Of a stretch of 64,000 nt of DNA, positions 23,395 to 35,805 are shown piece by piece. Under the pieces are notes generated by a model. It was not told where the DNA came from, made no database searches, and was given only the letters and a program-made list of their open reading frames with translations. Made by a program: the position numbers and the translations under genes. The number at the start of each line of letters is the position of its first letter. The first letter of the stretch is position 1. Source of the DNA: Hoplostethus atlanticus (taxonomy: Eukaryota > Chordata > Actinopteri > Trachichthyiformes > Trachichthyidae); NCBI GenBank assembly GCA_034670405.1, contig JAXDDX010000050.1:1766001-1830000 (forward strand), written 5' to 3'.

Positions 23395-24529
23395 CTGACT
23401 GTTTTGTGGGGTGTGGCTCTTGCACTGTGAAGTGTGCAGCGTAAACAAACATCACTGCTCGGCGTACGCATGCAGCCATGAATCTACTGGAAACCTCTGA
23501 AATTGCTTTTTTATTATTAAAAAAACAATTTCTCCTGATCAAATCAGCGAGGGCACGGAAAGCTATTGCTGTCTAGTTGGGCAAGAGAGAAACATCAACA
23601 AGAAGCTTTGAATTATATTGCAGATAAATAAGGTGAAATATTACTTTCAGTTTCAGTTACAAGCAGAGTTTCACATTCAAAGATAATTCATGAATTCAGA
23701 AAAATTAGACATCAGTGTAGCCAGTTAAACTTTTATTAAATAGGAATGCCACTTCACATAAGAATGTTTTGCACATGTACATTTTATGGACTTGTGACTT
23801 GACTTGGACTTGGTATTTTGTTGAACAACCTTTCAAAGCTAAAGAGACCTCTCACCAGACCAGTGTGCAACCTACAGATGAATGAGAGAAGTTATGGATT
23901 TAACATTGTTTGTCTGATCTATTACATCCAAATGGGGTTTACATTATAATCGCACTCGCAGTTCAAAACTAAACCCTGACCTCCTGAAAGTCAGCTTAGA
24001 TACTGATGATCGTTCTCTGTGAAGCTGTATATCCATGTAATAATAGGAACAGATTAGGACATGGCACGATACTCTCCTTTATGGCTGCGCGAGGCTGCAG
24101 GGTCCAGCAGCACACCAACACCAAACTGTCCAACAGCGTAGGAGAAATACACTTCAAAGCTCAAATTCAGCACTTTTGGGCAGTGGAAATTGTTGAGATA
24201 TTACAAATCCTTTCAATAAACAAACTATGATGCAATTTCCCCCACTTCTATCTCCAAAGTGTTGCAGAAAAGTAATTACAGAAAATTGTCCCAATATCTA
24301 TCTGCTACCAACGAGGCCAATCCTGTTCCCTTTTATCTCCCAATGTGGCAGTCGCCCGTGCTGCCTCAGTGCTCGGTGCTGAGTGGGTCATTTCGGGGGT
24401 CAAGGTTTTTTAATTAGATAATCCAGTCCCCAGCCAGCTGAGATTAGCAGCTACTCAAACCTGGGGAATTGATGTGATAGTGTTTGACCTGCGCTCCCAT
24501 CCCGGGTTAAGCCTCAGAACACGGCAGCA

Positions 24530-24660
24530 GTGTTGGGCTCGTCACTAAAAATACAATATATTCCCTTTTACTCGTTACTTATTTCAAAAGTATCCATCTT
24601 ACTTTGCTTAGTACTCCCGAGAAGTAATTTGTTACACTACTAATACTCATTTTTTGTTTC
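24530..24660. repeat. Teleost dispersed repeat fragment
   Basis: The stretch from CAGTGTTGGGCTCGTCACT to AGTAATTTGTTACACTACTA resembles the end of a common fish DNA-transposon-derived repeat with alternating GTTAC/GTAAC words. The right boundary and any partner end were not found. Confidence 0.4.
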
Positions 24661-25345
24661 AGCACAGAGCTCTGCCTTAGGGAGCCACGGAGAAGCTACC
24701 AGCGACGATGAAAGGAGCTTTGTCCAGCAGCTCACAAATTGTAGATATGAGGTTTTTCCGCAGGATACCAATGATATACAGAGCGTGCTACACACACACA
24801 CACACACTCAAACATCTCCCAGCCTGCTTGAAGTGTCAACAGTGCTTCTTGGCCTTCACCAGCATCAAAGCATCCCATCCTCGTGTTAAACTGTCTTTGT
24901 CTTCGGTGCTGATCCTGCGGTGCTGCCTTCACAGTGAGTTGTTGAATGTGCTCATCATTTCTGCGGCTGTGTGATGGTGTGCACGGCGTTCGCACCCCCC
25001 TCGGCTGTAATCTGTGGTGTGGTCTGGGACCTCTTTAAGCCTGTGAATGTGCATGTATTGAAGCTGTCCTCTTAATCCACACGGCAAAGAAAGGCTTACT
25101 TACTCTAGGGCGCACTAGAGCAGGCAGGCGCAGGCACAGATGCATGCACTTCACATGCACACGCACGTGCACGCGGGGGACACTGTCTCTCTTCCTGTGC
25201 ATATCTTTCTTTCTCCCTCTCTCCTCCTCCCTCCTTTACCTCCCCTCTACCTAATGCTTCATCCTTCCATCAATCCACCTCTCTCTATCCCTGCCTAGGT
25301 TTCTTTCCCTCTTGTTTCCTGTGCCTGTATTTCAAACTGCCCTCC

Positions 25346-25348
<3 letters not shown>

Positions 25349-25382
<34 letters not shown>
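25349..25382. repeat. (CT)n microsatellite
   Basis: 17 CT units. Confidence 0.95.
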
Positions 25383-25392
<10 letters not shown>

Positions 25393-26810
25393 TCTCATGC
25401 ACAATCCCTACTACTCACAGTGTCTCCGTCTCTTTGCCAAGGCAATCTGGGCTTTGGAAATGGGTTAAAAAGCACTAGGATTACCCTCTTATAGTTTCCC
25501 CGTTCCAGAGCTGGGCACAACAGCCCCCAGTGTCCCATTATGATGAGGCTTCTGAGCTGCTGAGGTGGGCTTTACGATTAGTGATGGTGTGCTGTGGCTG
25601 TCAGAGCAGGCCTGTGAGGGCCAATGATGACCGTTGTTGTTGAGGTCTGCCCAGTGCTCGCACACAACACACACACACGTCGGTATTACTATACCAACCC
25701 TAACCTCAACACTCTCTACTACATGCGTGACCTGAGCCCTTACCCTAAACTTAATCCTATAGCTGCAAACTGAGAGGTACGTAGCTCTACAGTGAAGGAA
25801 TTGACAAGATTTTGATGAGAACTGATCGGCATGAGGGCCAAAAGTAGGAAATAAGGCCCAATGTGAGGACTGGCCAAAATGTCCTCAAAAGATGAGGATG
25901 TCTTTCTATCCTTTGTCCTTATAAGTATAGAAATATAAGAACACACTCATACAGACGCACACACACACACACACACACAGTAATGGGGTTGGGAGGGGGG
26001 TGCACGTGTGGTGCATGTGCTAATGAACTGAAAGGTCCTACTGCGAAGTCACTTTTCCAGTCTAAATTTTCACTCTTTGATGTTTTTGTTGCATGACTAG
26101 GCTGTCAAAAGGTTGAGAGAAAGGCATCTGGAATATGAACACACTTGTTACCATGTGTAAGAGGCTGTGAGTGAGTGTGTATGTGTGTAAGAGAGAAAGA
26201 GAGACACAGCATGTCCACACTTTTCTGTCCATGTCATGATAGTCAATATGCCAACAACCAAGCCACCAAGAGTCATTCTCCCTCCTATAGGAGCTCTGCA
26301 GCTGCATTGTGTCTGTGTGCTTATCTGAATCCTAATGTTTAACTCTCCAGACGCAACCACATCCACAGTGTTGCTGCATTGCTGGTGTATGTGGTACATG
26401 TGCCATCGGTGTTTGTTCGGTGTATGTGTGCAAGCAGTAGTGTGTGTGTGTGTGTAGTCTCTGCCATTGTACCTCTTAGTGTCCGAGTAATATGACTTTG
26501 ATGAGTCTTGAACAACAGGTTGTCTTCGAGGACTTAGAGCAGCTAAAGGCACTAAAAGTTAATTGGCTTGTGGTGGCGTCGTCAGTCGTGTTCATCATTC
26601 CCCTCCCCCTCTCCTCTGCTGTCAGGTGGCGTGATATCCAGCGGTGTCTTTTCCTGTTTTTGTTCGTCCCTTTAAATCACCCACACCTGGCGCTATTGTG
26701 ATTAGCTGAACACATATATTTCACCAAGCTCCTCAGTAAATTACCTGTGCTCTATTTACCCTTCTAGGATCAGTGTTAATCCAGGCCCACGTGGCTTTCG
26801 ACTGACGTGG

Positions 26811-26863
26811 GGGGTGAGTAGATAAGGACTGAATTTTCATTTCGGGGTGAACTATCCCTTTAA
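26811..26863. mobile_element. DNA transposon terminal fragment
   Basis: The stretch ends GGGTGAACTATCCCTTTAA and contains GTGAGTAGATAAGGACTGAA. On the other strand this is the TTAAAGGGATAGTTCACCC terminus found on many fish DNA transposons. Only this end was seen, so it is a truncated copy. Confidence 0.6.
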
Positions 26864-27961
26864 CAAAGGCCCTGTGTGTGATTGTATGCACATACACAGA
26901 GATGTGCTCTTGGTGACTGTCACATCTCATTCCAAGGGATATGAAAGCTTTCTCCTCTAAGTCTTTCCTAATTTTACCCCTCTTTCCTACAAGTGCTCAG
27001 CCGTGCTGATGCTCCCTCCAATTAGATATAAAAGGAACATACATAGCCTTTGAGAGGGAATGCATATTCATTGCAATCACACCAGAACAAGGATGTAATG
27101 CGCCCTCACACAGACTATGATGTAAGTGGATGTGTGTTGCTCCCATTTCAAGCAGCAGAGTGCATACTGCACATGCTGCACAGTAAGAAATGCTTTCTAA
27201 CCATCAGCAAATAAAAAGAAATTGGCTTTTGGTTGAATCCTTTTGAGTGAAAGACCTCACACTGTGCTCATTGCTCTGCACATCTTGTACCACTTCAGTG
27301 AAATCAGCAGAACTTGAGAATGAAGTACAACAGTCTGTTTCATTGCATTTTAATCCCCTTAACATTTTACACTCGCTGACTGAAATCCTTGGACAGAATC
27401 TGGTTCAAGAAGTTCAAGAAGGTTCAGAGTGACAGCAACTTCATTTGTATAAATATCATAACTAGCACATGCCATGTTGTATTAAATAGGTTACTGCCTT
27501 TCTTATGAATTGTTCAGCTATTCATCTGGGGCCTGATTGAGACTGCTGAACATTACGCTGGTGAATTGAGTTGTTCCTATTCAGACTTGTCCTTTTCAAT
27601 GTGGCACGCCGAGGATTCTGGTCATCCCCTTGCTTTTGCGCGGGTTTATTGAAAGCCTTGTCTACTTTGTCCTCCCCATTTGTATGGTGGCCATGGACTT
27701 TTCTCCTTTTCACATCTTTCTGCTGAGGCATTGACTTTAAATATCATACATCTTTGATTCAGTTTTGGACAATGGGGCATGAAGACTGAATTGGCAACAT
27801 GCCATTCAGACTTTAATTGAATAAAATACACTCAATAACATTTGAAATGTTTTAGGCAATTCTGCATTTTTGCCTACAAGAAAACAATGAAATAATTTTT
27901 ATATCAATTTAATTTCTAAATGACGACTGGTTGCTTATTCCCCTTGTTATGGACGTATATA

Positions 27962-28198
27962 TTAAATACTCATGGAATATTTTCTTCTTTTCAGGGTGAT
28001 CTGTGCCCTGATGGTCATATGTGCACAGGTTTCTGTAATCTTTGAGTGGGTCTCTTTGTGCAGCAGTGCCTGGGCGATATATTTTTTGGTGCATATGCTC
28101 TTTTCCAGTAAGAACTGCACCAGACAGTGGGAGACAGATGCCTGAGATATTCCGCAACATCCCTGGACACCCTGCCCAGCTGATGCAGCACCTGCCAC
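27962..28198 (-). pseudogene. PIF/Harbinger transposase (HARBI1-like) fragment
   Basis: The minus-strand frame contains GQGVQGCCGISQASVSHCL. It resembles the N-terminal helix-turn-helix region of HARBI1-type transposases, where a GSFQ...GISQASxSR segment is conserved. The DDE nuclease core is not visible, and the frame ends near 27962 after basic residues. No terminal inverted repeats were found. The call rests on one motif, so an unrelated origin remains possible. Confidence 0.45.
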
Positions 28199-29438
28199 CG
28201 GGATGGAAATGCTGCATCATGTTATCTGGAGTAACATGGGAAGGATGTCGGCTGTGTGATCTGGCTCTGCTAATCAGCAGCACAGCTCAATCATGGTCAA
28301 GGCCCTACCCGTATGCAAACGCTGGAGGCACTGGGTGTCGGTTTAACTCGGTACATGATTTCTTGGCGCCCTCCGCACACCCTGGTAGTGCCATCCCCTT
28401 TGATGATCTATTAAAAACTCCTCCTCCATGTCCTGCACATAAATGGCAGGACACATATGCTTGCCTAGTTGTGGAGACTTTGCGGAAGACTTTGCTTTAA
28501 ATAGATCTGCATTGCAATTATTTAGTGGCCGGTCAAGAGTGTTGCACCGTCTAATTCATTACCTTCAAGTTTCATATGGAGCACTAGACGTAGACACATT
28601 TTGGGTGCGTAAGGTACAGGAGTGTACAAATAGACTTGGGTCAAAGTCAGAATTCACATGTCCTAATGTGACGGTGGACGTGCCCTGATGTACGTGTTCA
28701 TCACATCTTGCAGGCGCCCACATATCCCCGCAGGTAACTCCAGAGTTGGACGTGGTACAGCAGCACACAAATAAAAAGTGACTTAAGCTCCACTGCACGG
28801 CGGTCTGAATCGGACCCCTGATGAATCACACGAGCGATGACAGGGCCTGTTATCACGCATTCATATCCCCAAGTTTTTCTCGACTATTTCTGTCTCTGTT
28901 GCTGCTTTTCTGTTTGACTCTCTTGTCTTCCTTCCTTCCTTCCTCTCAGATTAGTCTTTGTCTGTTTAAGTAGTGTAATGTCATTAATAATACGTGGTGT
29001 TATGTGAGATGCGGAGAGAGTAATGTGGGTGTTTGCCTTGGCTATTACTCCCTCTGTTAGAGCGAAGCAGCATGAGTACCTCACAGCCCATCTAGATCAG
29101 TCTAAATTTGCCCGGGGCAGGCAGGCAGGCAGGACCAAGGTTATTGGGACCTTGCCATCACATTCACATACCACACATATAGAAGGTAAGGCTTCGTTAC
29201 AATGTTGGAATGCTATAAACATGACTTTGTGGATGGATAAAATGTGTCCTTTAGTAATGTGTCAATAACCGAGTAATGTGGACGTGTGTGTATGTGTGCT
29301 GGTGCATGCATGTGTGTGTGTGTTAGGGCAAGGAGTTGTATTTAGCAGTTGCTAGCATCTATGTCTGTGATATCTGAGCTTAATGTCAGTGCCTATTTAT
29401 TCCTCTTATTGATCTAGTCCAGTCCCTGTGTCCTCACA

Positions 29439-29439
<1 letters not shown>

Positions 29440-29485
<46 letters not shown>
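29440..29485. repeat. (CA)n microsatellite
   Basis: 23 CA units. Confidence 0.95.
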
Positions 29486-29489
<4 letters not shown>

Positions 29490-29555
29490 ATGAACGCAAC
29501 ACATTTTTCCTCTGGGATTTGCTGCTCCTTTCCTGACCTTCATATAGCTTCCAAG

Positions 29556-29596
<41 letters not shown>

Positions 29597-29620
29597 CGCT
29601 CTCTCTCTTTCTCTCTCTTG
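29556..29620. repeat. Interrupted (CT)n tract
   Basis: About 65 bp of CT units with a few single-base breaks. Confidence 0.9.
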
Positions 29621-29973
29621 CTGTGTGTGTGCTGATGTGGGACTGAGGGAGCAGCCCACTAATAGAAAGTCTATTGACTGGGGCCAGTCTCTTATTGCCG
29701 CTATAATAGCTGCCGGGCCCTCTGGATGCCAGTCGATAAAAGCGCCTTGTCTCTGTTCATTGGTGAGAGGCCTTTGTCAGCACTGGAGGAAAATTAAATG
29801 TTTGATCGACCAGCTTAAAGATGCAGTTTTTGGTGTGTGTCTGTGTGCGTGCACGTATATGTGCCATATGTGTCTGTGTGTGAAGAGAGAACAGAAAAAG
29901 AGGAAAATGGAAAGCAGAAATGCAGATTTGACTCTGCAACAGTAAATCTCCTTTTGTTGTTTGTCTAAGACGT

Positions 29974-30011
29974 TTGTGTGTGTGTGCGTGTGTGTGTGTG
30001 TGTGTGTGTGA
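29974..30011. repeat. (GT)n microsatellite
   Basis: About 19 GT units with one GC interruption. Confidence 0.9.
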
Positions 30012-30111
30012 AGACCAGTGTGACCAGTAATTCCTGCAAATCTTGTGCTTGTGTAAATCCAGGCTGCAAACAGCTGGCACTACCGTCTCACTGTAAATTG
30101 TTGCAGATCTC

Positions 30112-30164
<53 letters not shown>
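30112..30164. repeat. (AC)n microsatellite
   Basis: About 26 AC units. Confidence 0.95.
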
Positions 30165-30167
<3 letters not shown>

Positions 30168-30373
30168 TTCATGCCAAGTCTCCAACTTCTGGCAGGATAA
30201 ATTGAGTCTGGGAAAGACAAAGTGTTGATGCCTTGTTCAGGATGAGCTAAATGTTTACCTGCATTGCTCCGTATTGTTCTGTTGCACACAAAACATTCGT
30301 TGACATTTCCATAACCTGCTTTACACCAACGTGCATCTGGAGTGAACTTGCTATCGCTCTGTCTTTTTCTCTC

Positions 30374-30375
<2 letters not shown>

Positions 30376-30410
<35 letters not shown>
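30376..30410. repeat. (AC)n microsatellite
   Basis: About 17 AC units. Confidence 0.95.
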
Positions 30411-30411
<1 letters not shown>

Positions 30412-31242
30412 GACTGTGCCTGTATGAAGCAGTCCCACAGGGAGCCCTTTGTCCCATAATGCCAACATGTGCCTCATTAGAACGGTCCCCAAGGTAACCC
30501 CTGCGGGGAGGTGAGGAGGCCGTTTGATTGACAGCGCTGGCATTCAGACTTAGGAGGTGGAGACAGTGTGGAGACAGCTCAGCGAGGTCACTGTCATGGG
30601 AGAATAAATATGGATGGACCAGCGCTCAGGAAAATCTGCGGCACATAGCAAACTACCTCAGTCACACACATACACATAGCAGGGGACCGAGGCCACCGGG
30701 TGAAGGACCAGGGTGAGACGGTGGTATGTGGTGTGGATGTGTTAGTGAGGGAATGAAATAGGCAACACCTTGTTCCCTAGGTCACATGAGCTGCAGGAGG
30801 GGGGGGGGGGTTCCCTCTTATAGTAAGGAATGGCACCATGGTGGAATTAATACCCCTCTCTCACCACTCCCTCTGACACTTGCTTCACAGGATTACCGGT
30901 GGGCGCTGCTGACAAGCTGAGACAAGGACGTCACGTTTGGGATTTCGGCCGGGACATTGTAAGAACCAGAGACACACTGATGTTCGGAGATGTTGATGTT
31001 CAGTGTCTAGACCTGCTAGATTTGTCAGCAACACTTAAGAGTGGTCTTTGTCAACACTTAAGCTACTGACTTTGTCTTTCTTAGGGGCTGAGTTGACGAC
31101 AGGCGTAAGACAATGGAAGGAAACTCAGAGCTAACTCCGTCCCACGTCAACGCTCATGGCAGACAAGAAGGGATATGGACTAATACGATTACGACTCATT
31201 TCTGCCAAACTTCTCAGGGAGAAACATGTCCACGCTCAATAG

Positions 31243-31243
<1 letters not shown>

Positions 31244-31314
<71 letters not shown>
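31244..31314. repeat. Long (CA)n microsatellite
   Basis: About 35 uninterrupted CA units. Confidence 0.95.
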
Positions 31315-31316
<2 letters not shown>

Positions 31317-31442
31317 TGCAGGCAGACAGGCAGCTGCTGATTGAATTTAGGTGAAATTAACTGGGAACTTTGTGAAAGTTGTGCTGCTTTCCTGGAGGCG
31401 ACTTAACTTCATTAACATACCTGGCTGGAGCCTCGGCGCCGG

Positions 31443-31832
31443 AAAGACAGACAGACGGACAGAAAGACAGACAGACAGACAGAAAGACAGACAGACAGAC
31501 AGAAAGACAGACACACTGACAGAAAGACAGAGAGACACACTGACAGAAAGACAGACACGCGGACAGAAAGACAGACACACTGACAGACAGACAGACAGAC
31601 AGACACGCGGACAGAAATGCAGACAGACGGACAGAAAGACAGACACACAGACAGAAAGACAGACAGACACGCGGACAGAAAGACAGACAGACGGACAGAA
31701 AGACAGACAGACGGACAAAAAGACAGACAGACAGACAGAAAGACGGACAGAAAGACAGACACGCGGACAGAAAGACAGACAGACACACAGACAGACAGAC
31801 AGACACGCGGACAGAAAGGCAGACAATGTACG
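31443..31832. repeat. (GACA)n-rich array
   Basis: About 390 bp made of GACA units mixed with AAAGACAG, GGACAGAA and ACACGCGGACAG variants, arranged as irregular higher-order repeats. Because the unit has few stop triplets, several frames on both strands stay open through it. Those frames are a by-product of composition and are not treated as genes. Confidence 0.95.
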
Positions 31833-32030
31833 GATGTATGCCGGAGAGAAGGGGATAGAATAATAGAGGGATGAGGCAGTAGCCAGATGGAGGGGTAGCG
31901 GGGAGGTGAAGGAGGGAGGGGGGGAGTCGGAGGTAAGGGCTGTGCAGAGTGATATCTGCAGTGTGCAGGGTGTGAAGCGTGTCATCTGTCTAATAGAAAA
32001 CCTGTGTGTGGCCGAGACTGAAATGTGAAA

Positions 32031-32042
<12 letters not shown>

Positions 32043-32079
<37 letters not shown>
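32043..32079. repeat. (CT)n microsatellite
   Basis: About 18 CT units. Confidence 0.95.
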
Positions 32080-32086
<7 letters not shown>

Positions 32087-32714
32087 CCCGTCCCTGTCCC
32101 TGTCTCTCAGCTGCTCTGTCACCTGTCTCACACACGGCGCTCTAATGCGACTCCCACCGTCCTCCAGTCGGAATGCTAACCAGGCTTATGAATGGGAACC
32201 TGATTGGAGGCTGTGTTTCTGATGGTGTTGTTTGATGCGGATTATTGGACAGAGCTGTGTTTGCGAAGCCTGGGTAATGAGCCTCTCATCTCAAATCAAC
32301 ACATCTGCTCGCTGTTTGTTGGCAAACAGTTAACATAAAATCAAAGACCTGATTGGCAAAAGATGCTTGCGATTAGTCTCATGTGTGAACGGCACACACT
32401 GGAGGGAGAATGTAAGCACAGACGTACACAGTGTGCCTGCAGCGATGAGCAGCCAGCAGGTTTTACAGTTCTAGTAAAGATCACAATAACATTTTTATTT
32501 TATTGATGTTCTATATCAGATTATCAGTTCACACGTGGAGTGAATGTGAGTCAACTTATATTTGACTTGAGCTGCTTGCCAAAGACAGAGTGACCTTGCC
32601 GCAGCCTCGTACAGTGAGGTAGCGATGAGGCGTAAGCTATCATGTTCAAAGTTAGTGAGCTCAGTGACTAAATCTCTGAGGGTCTTTTGACTTTGAAAGA
32701 AACGCACCTGTCGC

Positions 32715-32742
32715 GCGTGTGTGTGTGTGTGTGTGTGTGTGT
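32715..32742. repeat. (GT)n microsatellite
   Basis: About 13 GT units after a short CG stretch. Confidence 0.9.
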
Positions 32743-33693
32743 TCACTCGTTTGTGATCATGGGTTCATTAGTGCCAGTGTCTGCACATCTAAGAGTTTTC
32801 ATGTTTTGATTCACATCGATTCTCATCATTTTGAAAAAAAAAAAAAAAGTTTTGCAAAGTTTTCAAAGCGTTCTAGCTCGGCTGTGCCTTTTGATTTTCA
32901 GCCTGATTATGGCTCCGACAAAATCTGCTGGAATCTTCCCTTTTTATTTTGTGATGATCCTCATGAACTGCCAACTGTACTCGCATGGACGTCAACACGT
33001 GTGCAGATTTTAGGACAAATGGCATCATAAGCAATTAGAGCCAATTATTAACAGCCAATTCAAACCCTTGCTGTCTTTTTTCTATTCCACGCTGATGCTG
33101 TCTGAAGCCTGATGATGACCACCCTCTGGTTTGTGACCTAAAAGATTATGTATCACTCCTCACAGCCCAATTAACTCCCCTCTTACATGTACCAGCAAAA
33201 AAAAAAGATGAATCTGCTTGCTTTGCAGTCACTTTCCCCCGATGTTTCTCCTCTAATGAACGCTAAGTGTGTTTTAGTGTTTTAATGGTTCTGGATTATA
33301 CTCTGTCTCGCTCGTTCCACTTATACAACAGCTCCTGATCAAGGCCGAGACCTATTAATATTCCCTTTTAGTGGGGAAGGGTTGAGTAGCGTTAGCAGGC
33401 CGGGCCCATTCCGATGTTCTGTTATTCAGTTCATGCAACTTTTAAGGCCTTAAACACATCATCCATACAGTCAAGGCACAGCACTGAGTCACTGGCCTGA
33501 TTCAATTTTACTGAGTTCTGTGGGGATACTATTCTCCAGAGAGAGCTTTTATTGTTACTGCAGCCACAGTAAAAAAGGTATTTGTCAGTGAGAAGGCTAA
33601 AGGGGGCTTTGGAAAATAGTGTTCCACATGTGTTTGAACAAAGCTAGTTGTTCCCTGCTGGTCTCTCTTCCTTTTACCTCTCTCTCTCTCTCA

Positions 33694-33695
<2 letters not shown>

Positions 33696-33727
<32 letters not shown>
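33696..33727. repeat. (CA)n microsatellite
   Basis: About 16 CA units following a CT run. Confidence 0.9.
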
Positions 33728-33729
<2 letters not shown>

Positions 33730-34244
33730 TACACGTACACATACACATAATGCTGATATATTAAAAAAGCCAGTGACTCTTACTGTGCACAATTTAGATT
33801 TGGGCTGTGTTACTGATGTAAGGTAATTTTCTGCTTAGCTGAAACTCTTAATTGAAATTGCGGATTTCTTGCTGTTTCTGCTCAAAAATGAGTTTTTGTG
33901 TAACGTTGTACTTTATTTGCAGCACATTCACCACACCGTCACTTTTCATAACGCACTTGAGGATTTGTCACAGATGAGCAATGGCGTGCAGATTTGTTGG
34001 GGATGGTGTGCACATAAACCTGGGTTTCAAGTAAAATGTTCTCAGCTTTTTACGACAGACAGACAGACAGACAGACAGAAGGGGAGGAGAGGTGGTGACA
34101 GGGAGACAAAGCACCTGAGCAGCTGCCTGTCAGCTTTGACGTCTTCATTTCATCTGATAACTAGACGTGTGAGTCTGTGTATACGTGCATGCACATGTCT
34201 GCGTGCTGTGTGTATGCATGAATGTGATTGTACCTGCAGACGTA

Positions 34245-34316
34245 TTTGTGTTTATGCGTGTATGTGTGTGTATGTGTGTGTGTGCATGCACATACACATA
34301 CACACACACACACACA
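34245..34316. repeat. Imperfect GT/CA palindrome
   Basis: TG/TATG units run into the palindrome TGCATGCA at 34283-34290, then continue as CA/CATA units. The two halves are near reverse complements and could form an extended hairpin or cruciform. Confidence 0.7.
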
Positions 34317-34982
34317 GATTCAATTTTAAATCTTTGGTGAGTGGTGTGTTCTCCAGACTGGGAACAGGATGCTGAGATGACAGTAGTCACGGGGGGGAGC
34401 CATCAGATGTAGCCGTCAGCTGGCAGACTTATTACACTGTCTGTCCTCCTCCTGAGCCCAGGCCCAGATACATACTGGATTAGACCAAATCACTCACTGG
34501 CCCTTTTTACACATAGCCTAGTTTGGTACACCCCACTGACATTGCTGCATTTGACCCCTTTCATTAAAACAGACAAGCCAGGTGTACACATCGACACTCA
34601 CCCTAGATTATGGCAAGAGGGATAATAGATCAGGTAGATTGTTTATTGGTGAATTGGTGAACATCTCTTGTTGCATTCAGCTCAAAATGTGACTTTTCTT
34701 CCTAAGTACATATACATATATATTTTGTTGTTTGTTTGTTCTTTTGGTACCAAATGTTAAAGTTGTGTACAATTTGTGAAAATGTCCTATTTTATCTAAA
34801 TGAAGATTTTTTATCCAAATGAACACAATTGATTTGTCAGGAAAGTCTCCAGATGGCGAAATAGATTTTAGATGGAGCATGCATCTTGTAATGAATTTTT
34901 CAGGGTGTGCACACTGCGTACACTATTTGCCAAAACACTGCCGCACACTCACATAAATCTCTCACACATGCACACGCCCACG

Positions 34983-34987
<5 letters not shown>

Positions 34988-35015
<28 letters not shown>

Positions 35016-35121
35016 TCGCATACACACAGATACGTACACATGCCAACACACTTTTATGCACGCACACACACTTACACAGACATCTGCCTGAATTGCTGGC
35101 ATAGTCACATTAACTCTTTCA

Positions 35122-35171
<50 letters not shown>
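34988..35171. repeat. CA-rich microsatellite cluster
   Basis: (CA)n at about 34988-35014 and 35136-35171, with degenerate CA-rich sequence between them. Confidence 0.9.
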
Positions 35172-35172
<1 letters not shown>

Positions 35173-35589
35173 CTCTAACTGTAACTGTAGTGCAGATAGG
35201 GACAGAAACAGTGAATGTGTCGGATCAGAGTTTTAATTAAACCTTCTCTGGCCAGCCATGGAGCAGAAACAGCAAAAAGCTTTTTACCGGAGTGTTTGGC
35301 AAAGCTTCCTCAGTTGAAAAACAGCCATTTTCAGATTATCGGGAGAAGCCAAAACAATACTGCTGACTGGAGCTAGTTCCTTGTTGTCTTCAGCTTTAAA
35401 AAATAATGTTAAAAAATAGATTTTTTTAGATTTGAGATAGATTGCACATTTACCCATGATATCATTTCAATATATTGGTCACAAAAGCAGGTAGACCACA
35501 AATTTACAACATGCTCATCCATATAAATACAAAATGTTATATTCCTAGTTGTATTTCAGAGTGCTTTAACTGTTTTATTCAATCATGAT

Positions 35590-35805
35590 CACTGCAAAAA
35601 AAAACACCAGAACACGTCAGTTAGTTAGTGAGCCTTGAATCTTGTTTCAAGTGGAAGTGGAAAAAAAATAGGGTTAGAGAAAATGTCACTTGTTTTGAGA
35701 ATTTCCTTGAAACAAGTCATTGAAATAAGGCGTATCTCCACTAGTATCAATGAAATATCAATACTAGACTAAATGACTTGTTAAGGTGGATATTTTTGCA
35801 TTGTG
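35590..35805. mobile_element. Candidate MITE with CACTGCAAAAA-type ends
   Basis: The left end is CACTGCAAAAAAAAACACC. The right end, read on the other strand, is CACAATGCAAAAATATCCACC. Internal words such as CTTGTTTCAAG and AAATGACTTGTT fit a common fish hAT-like small element of this type. No clear 8-bp duplication was seen. Confidence 0.45.

Larger units (their letters stand above)
11280..24520. other. Intergenic region rich in microsatellites
   Basis: About 13 kb of unique sequence broken by many CA/GT and CT/GA tracts, listed separately. I found no exon, RNA gene or large transposon that I recognise. Most long open frames run through dinucleotide repeats. The sharp inverted repeat at 20726-20777 is the one non-tandem structure that stands out. 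Confidence 0.5.
24660..27500. other. Intergenic sequence with scattered CA/CT tracts
   Basis: Holds (CT)n at 25349-25382, short CA runs near 24790 and 25960, and a transposon terminus at 26811-26863. No gene was recognised. Short open frames are not supported by splice signals or domains. Confidence 0.5.

Noticed and set aside
31347-32135. 262-codon minus-strand frame and a 170-codon plus-strand frame over the same place
   Set aside because: Both are translations of the (GACA)n array and the neighbouring CT tract. Composition alone keeps several frames open on both strands.
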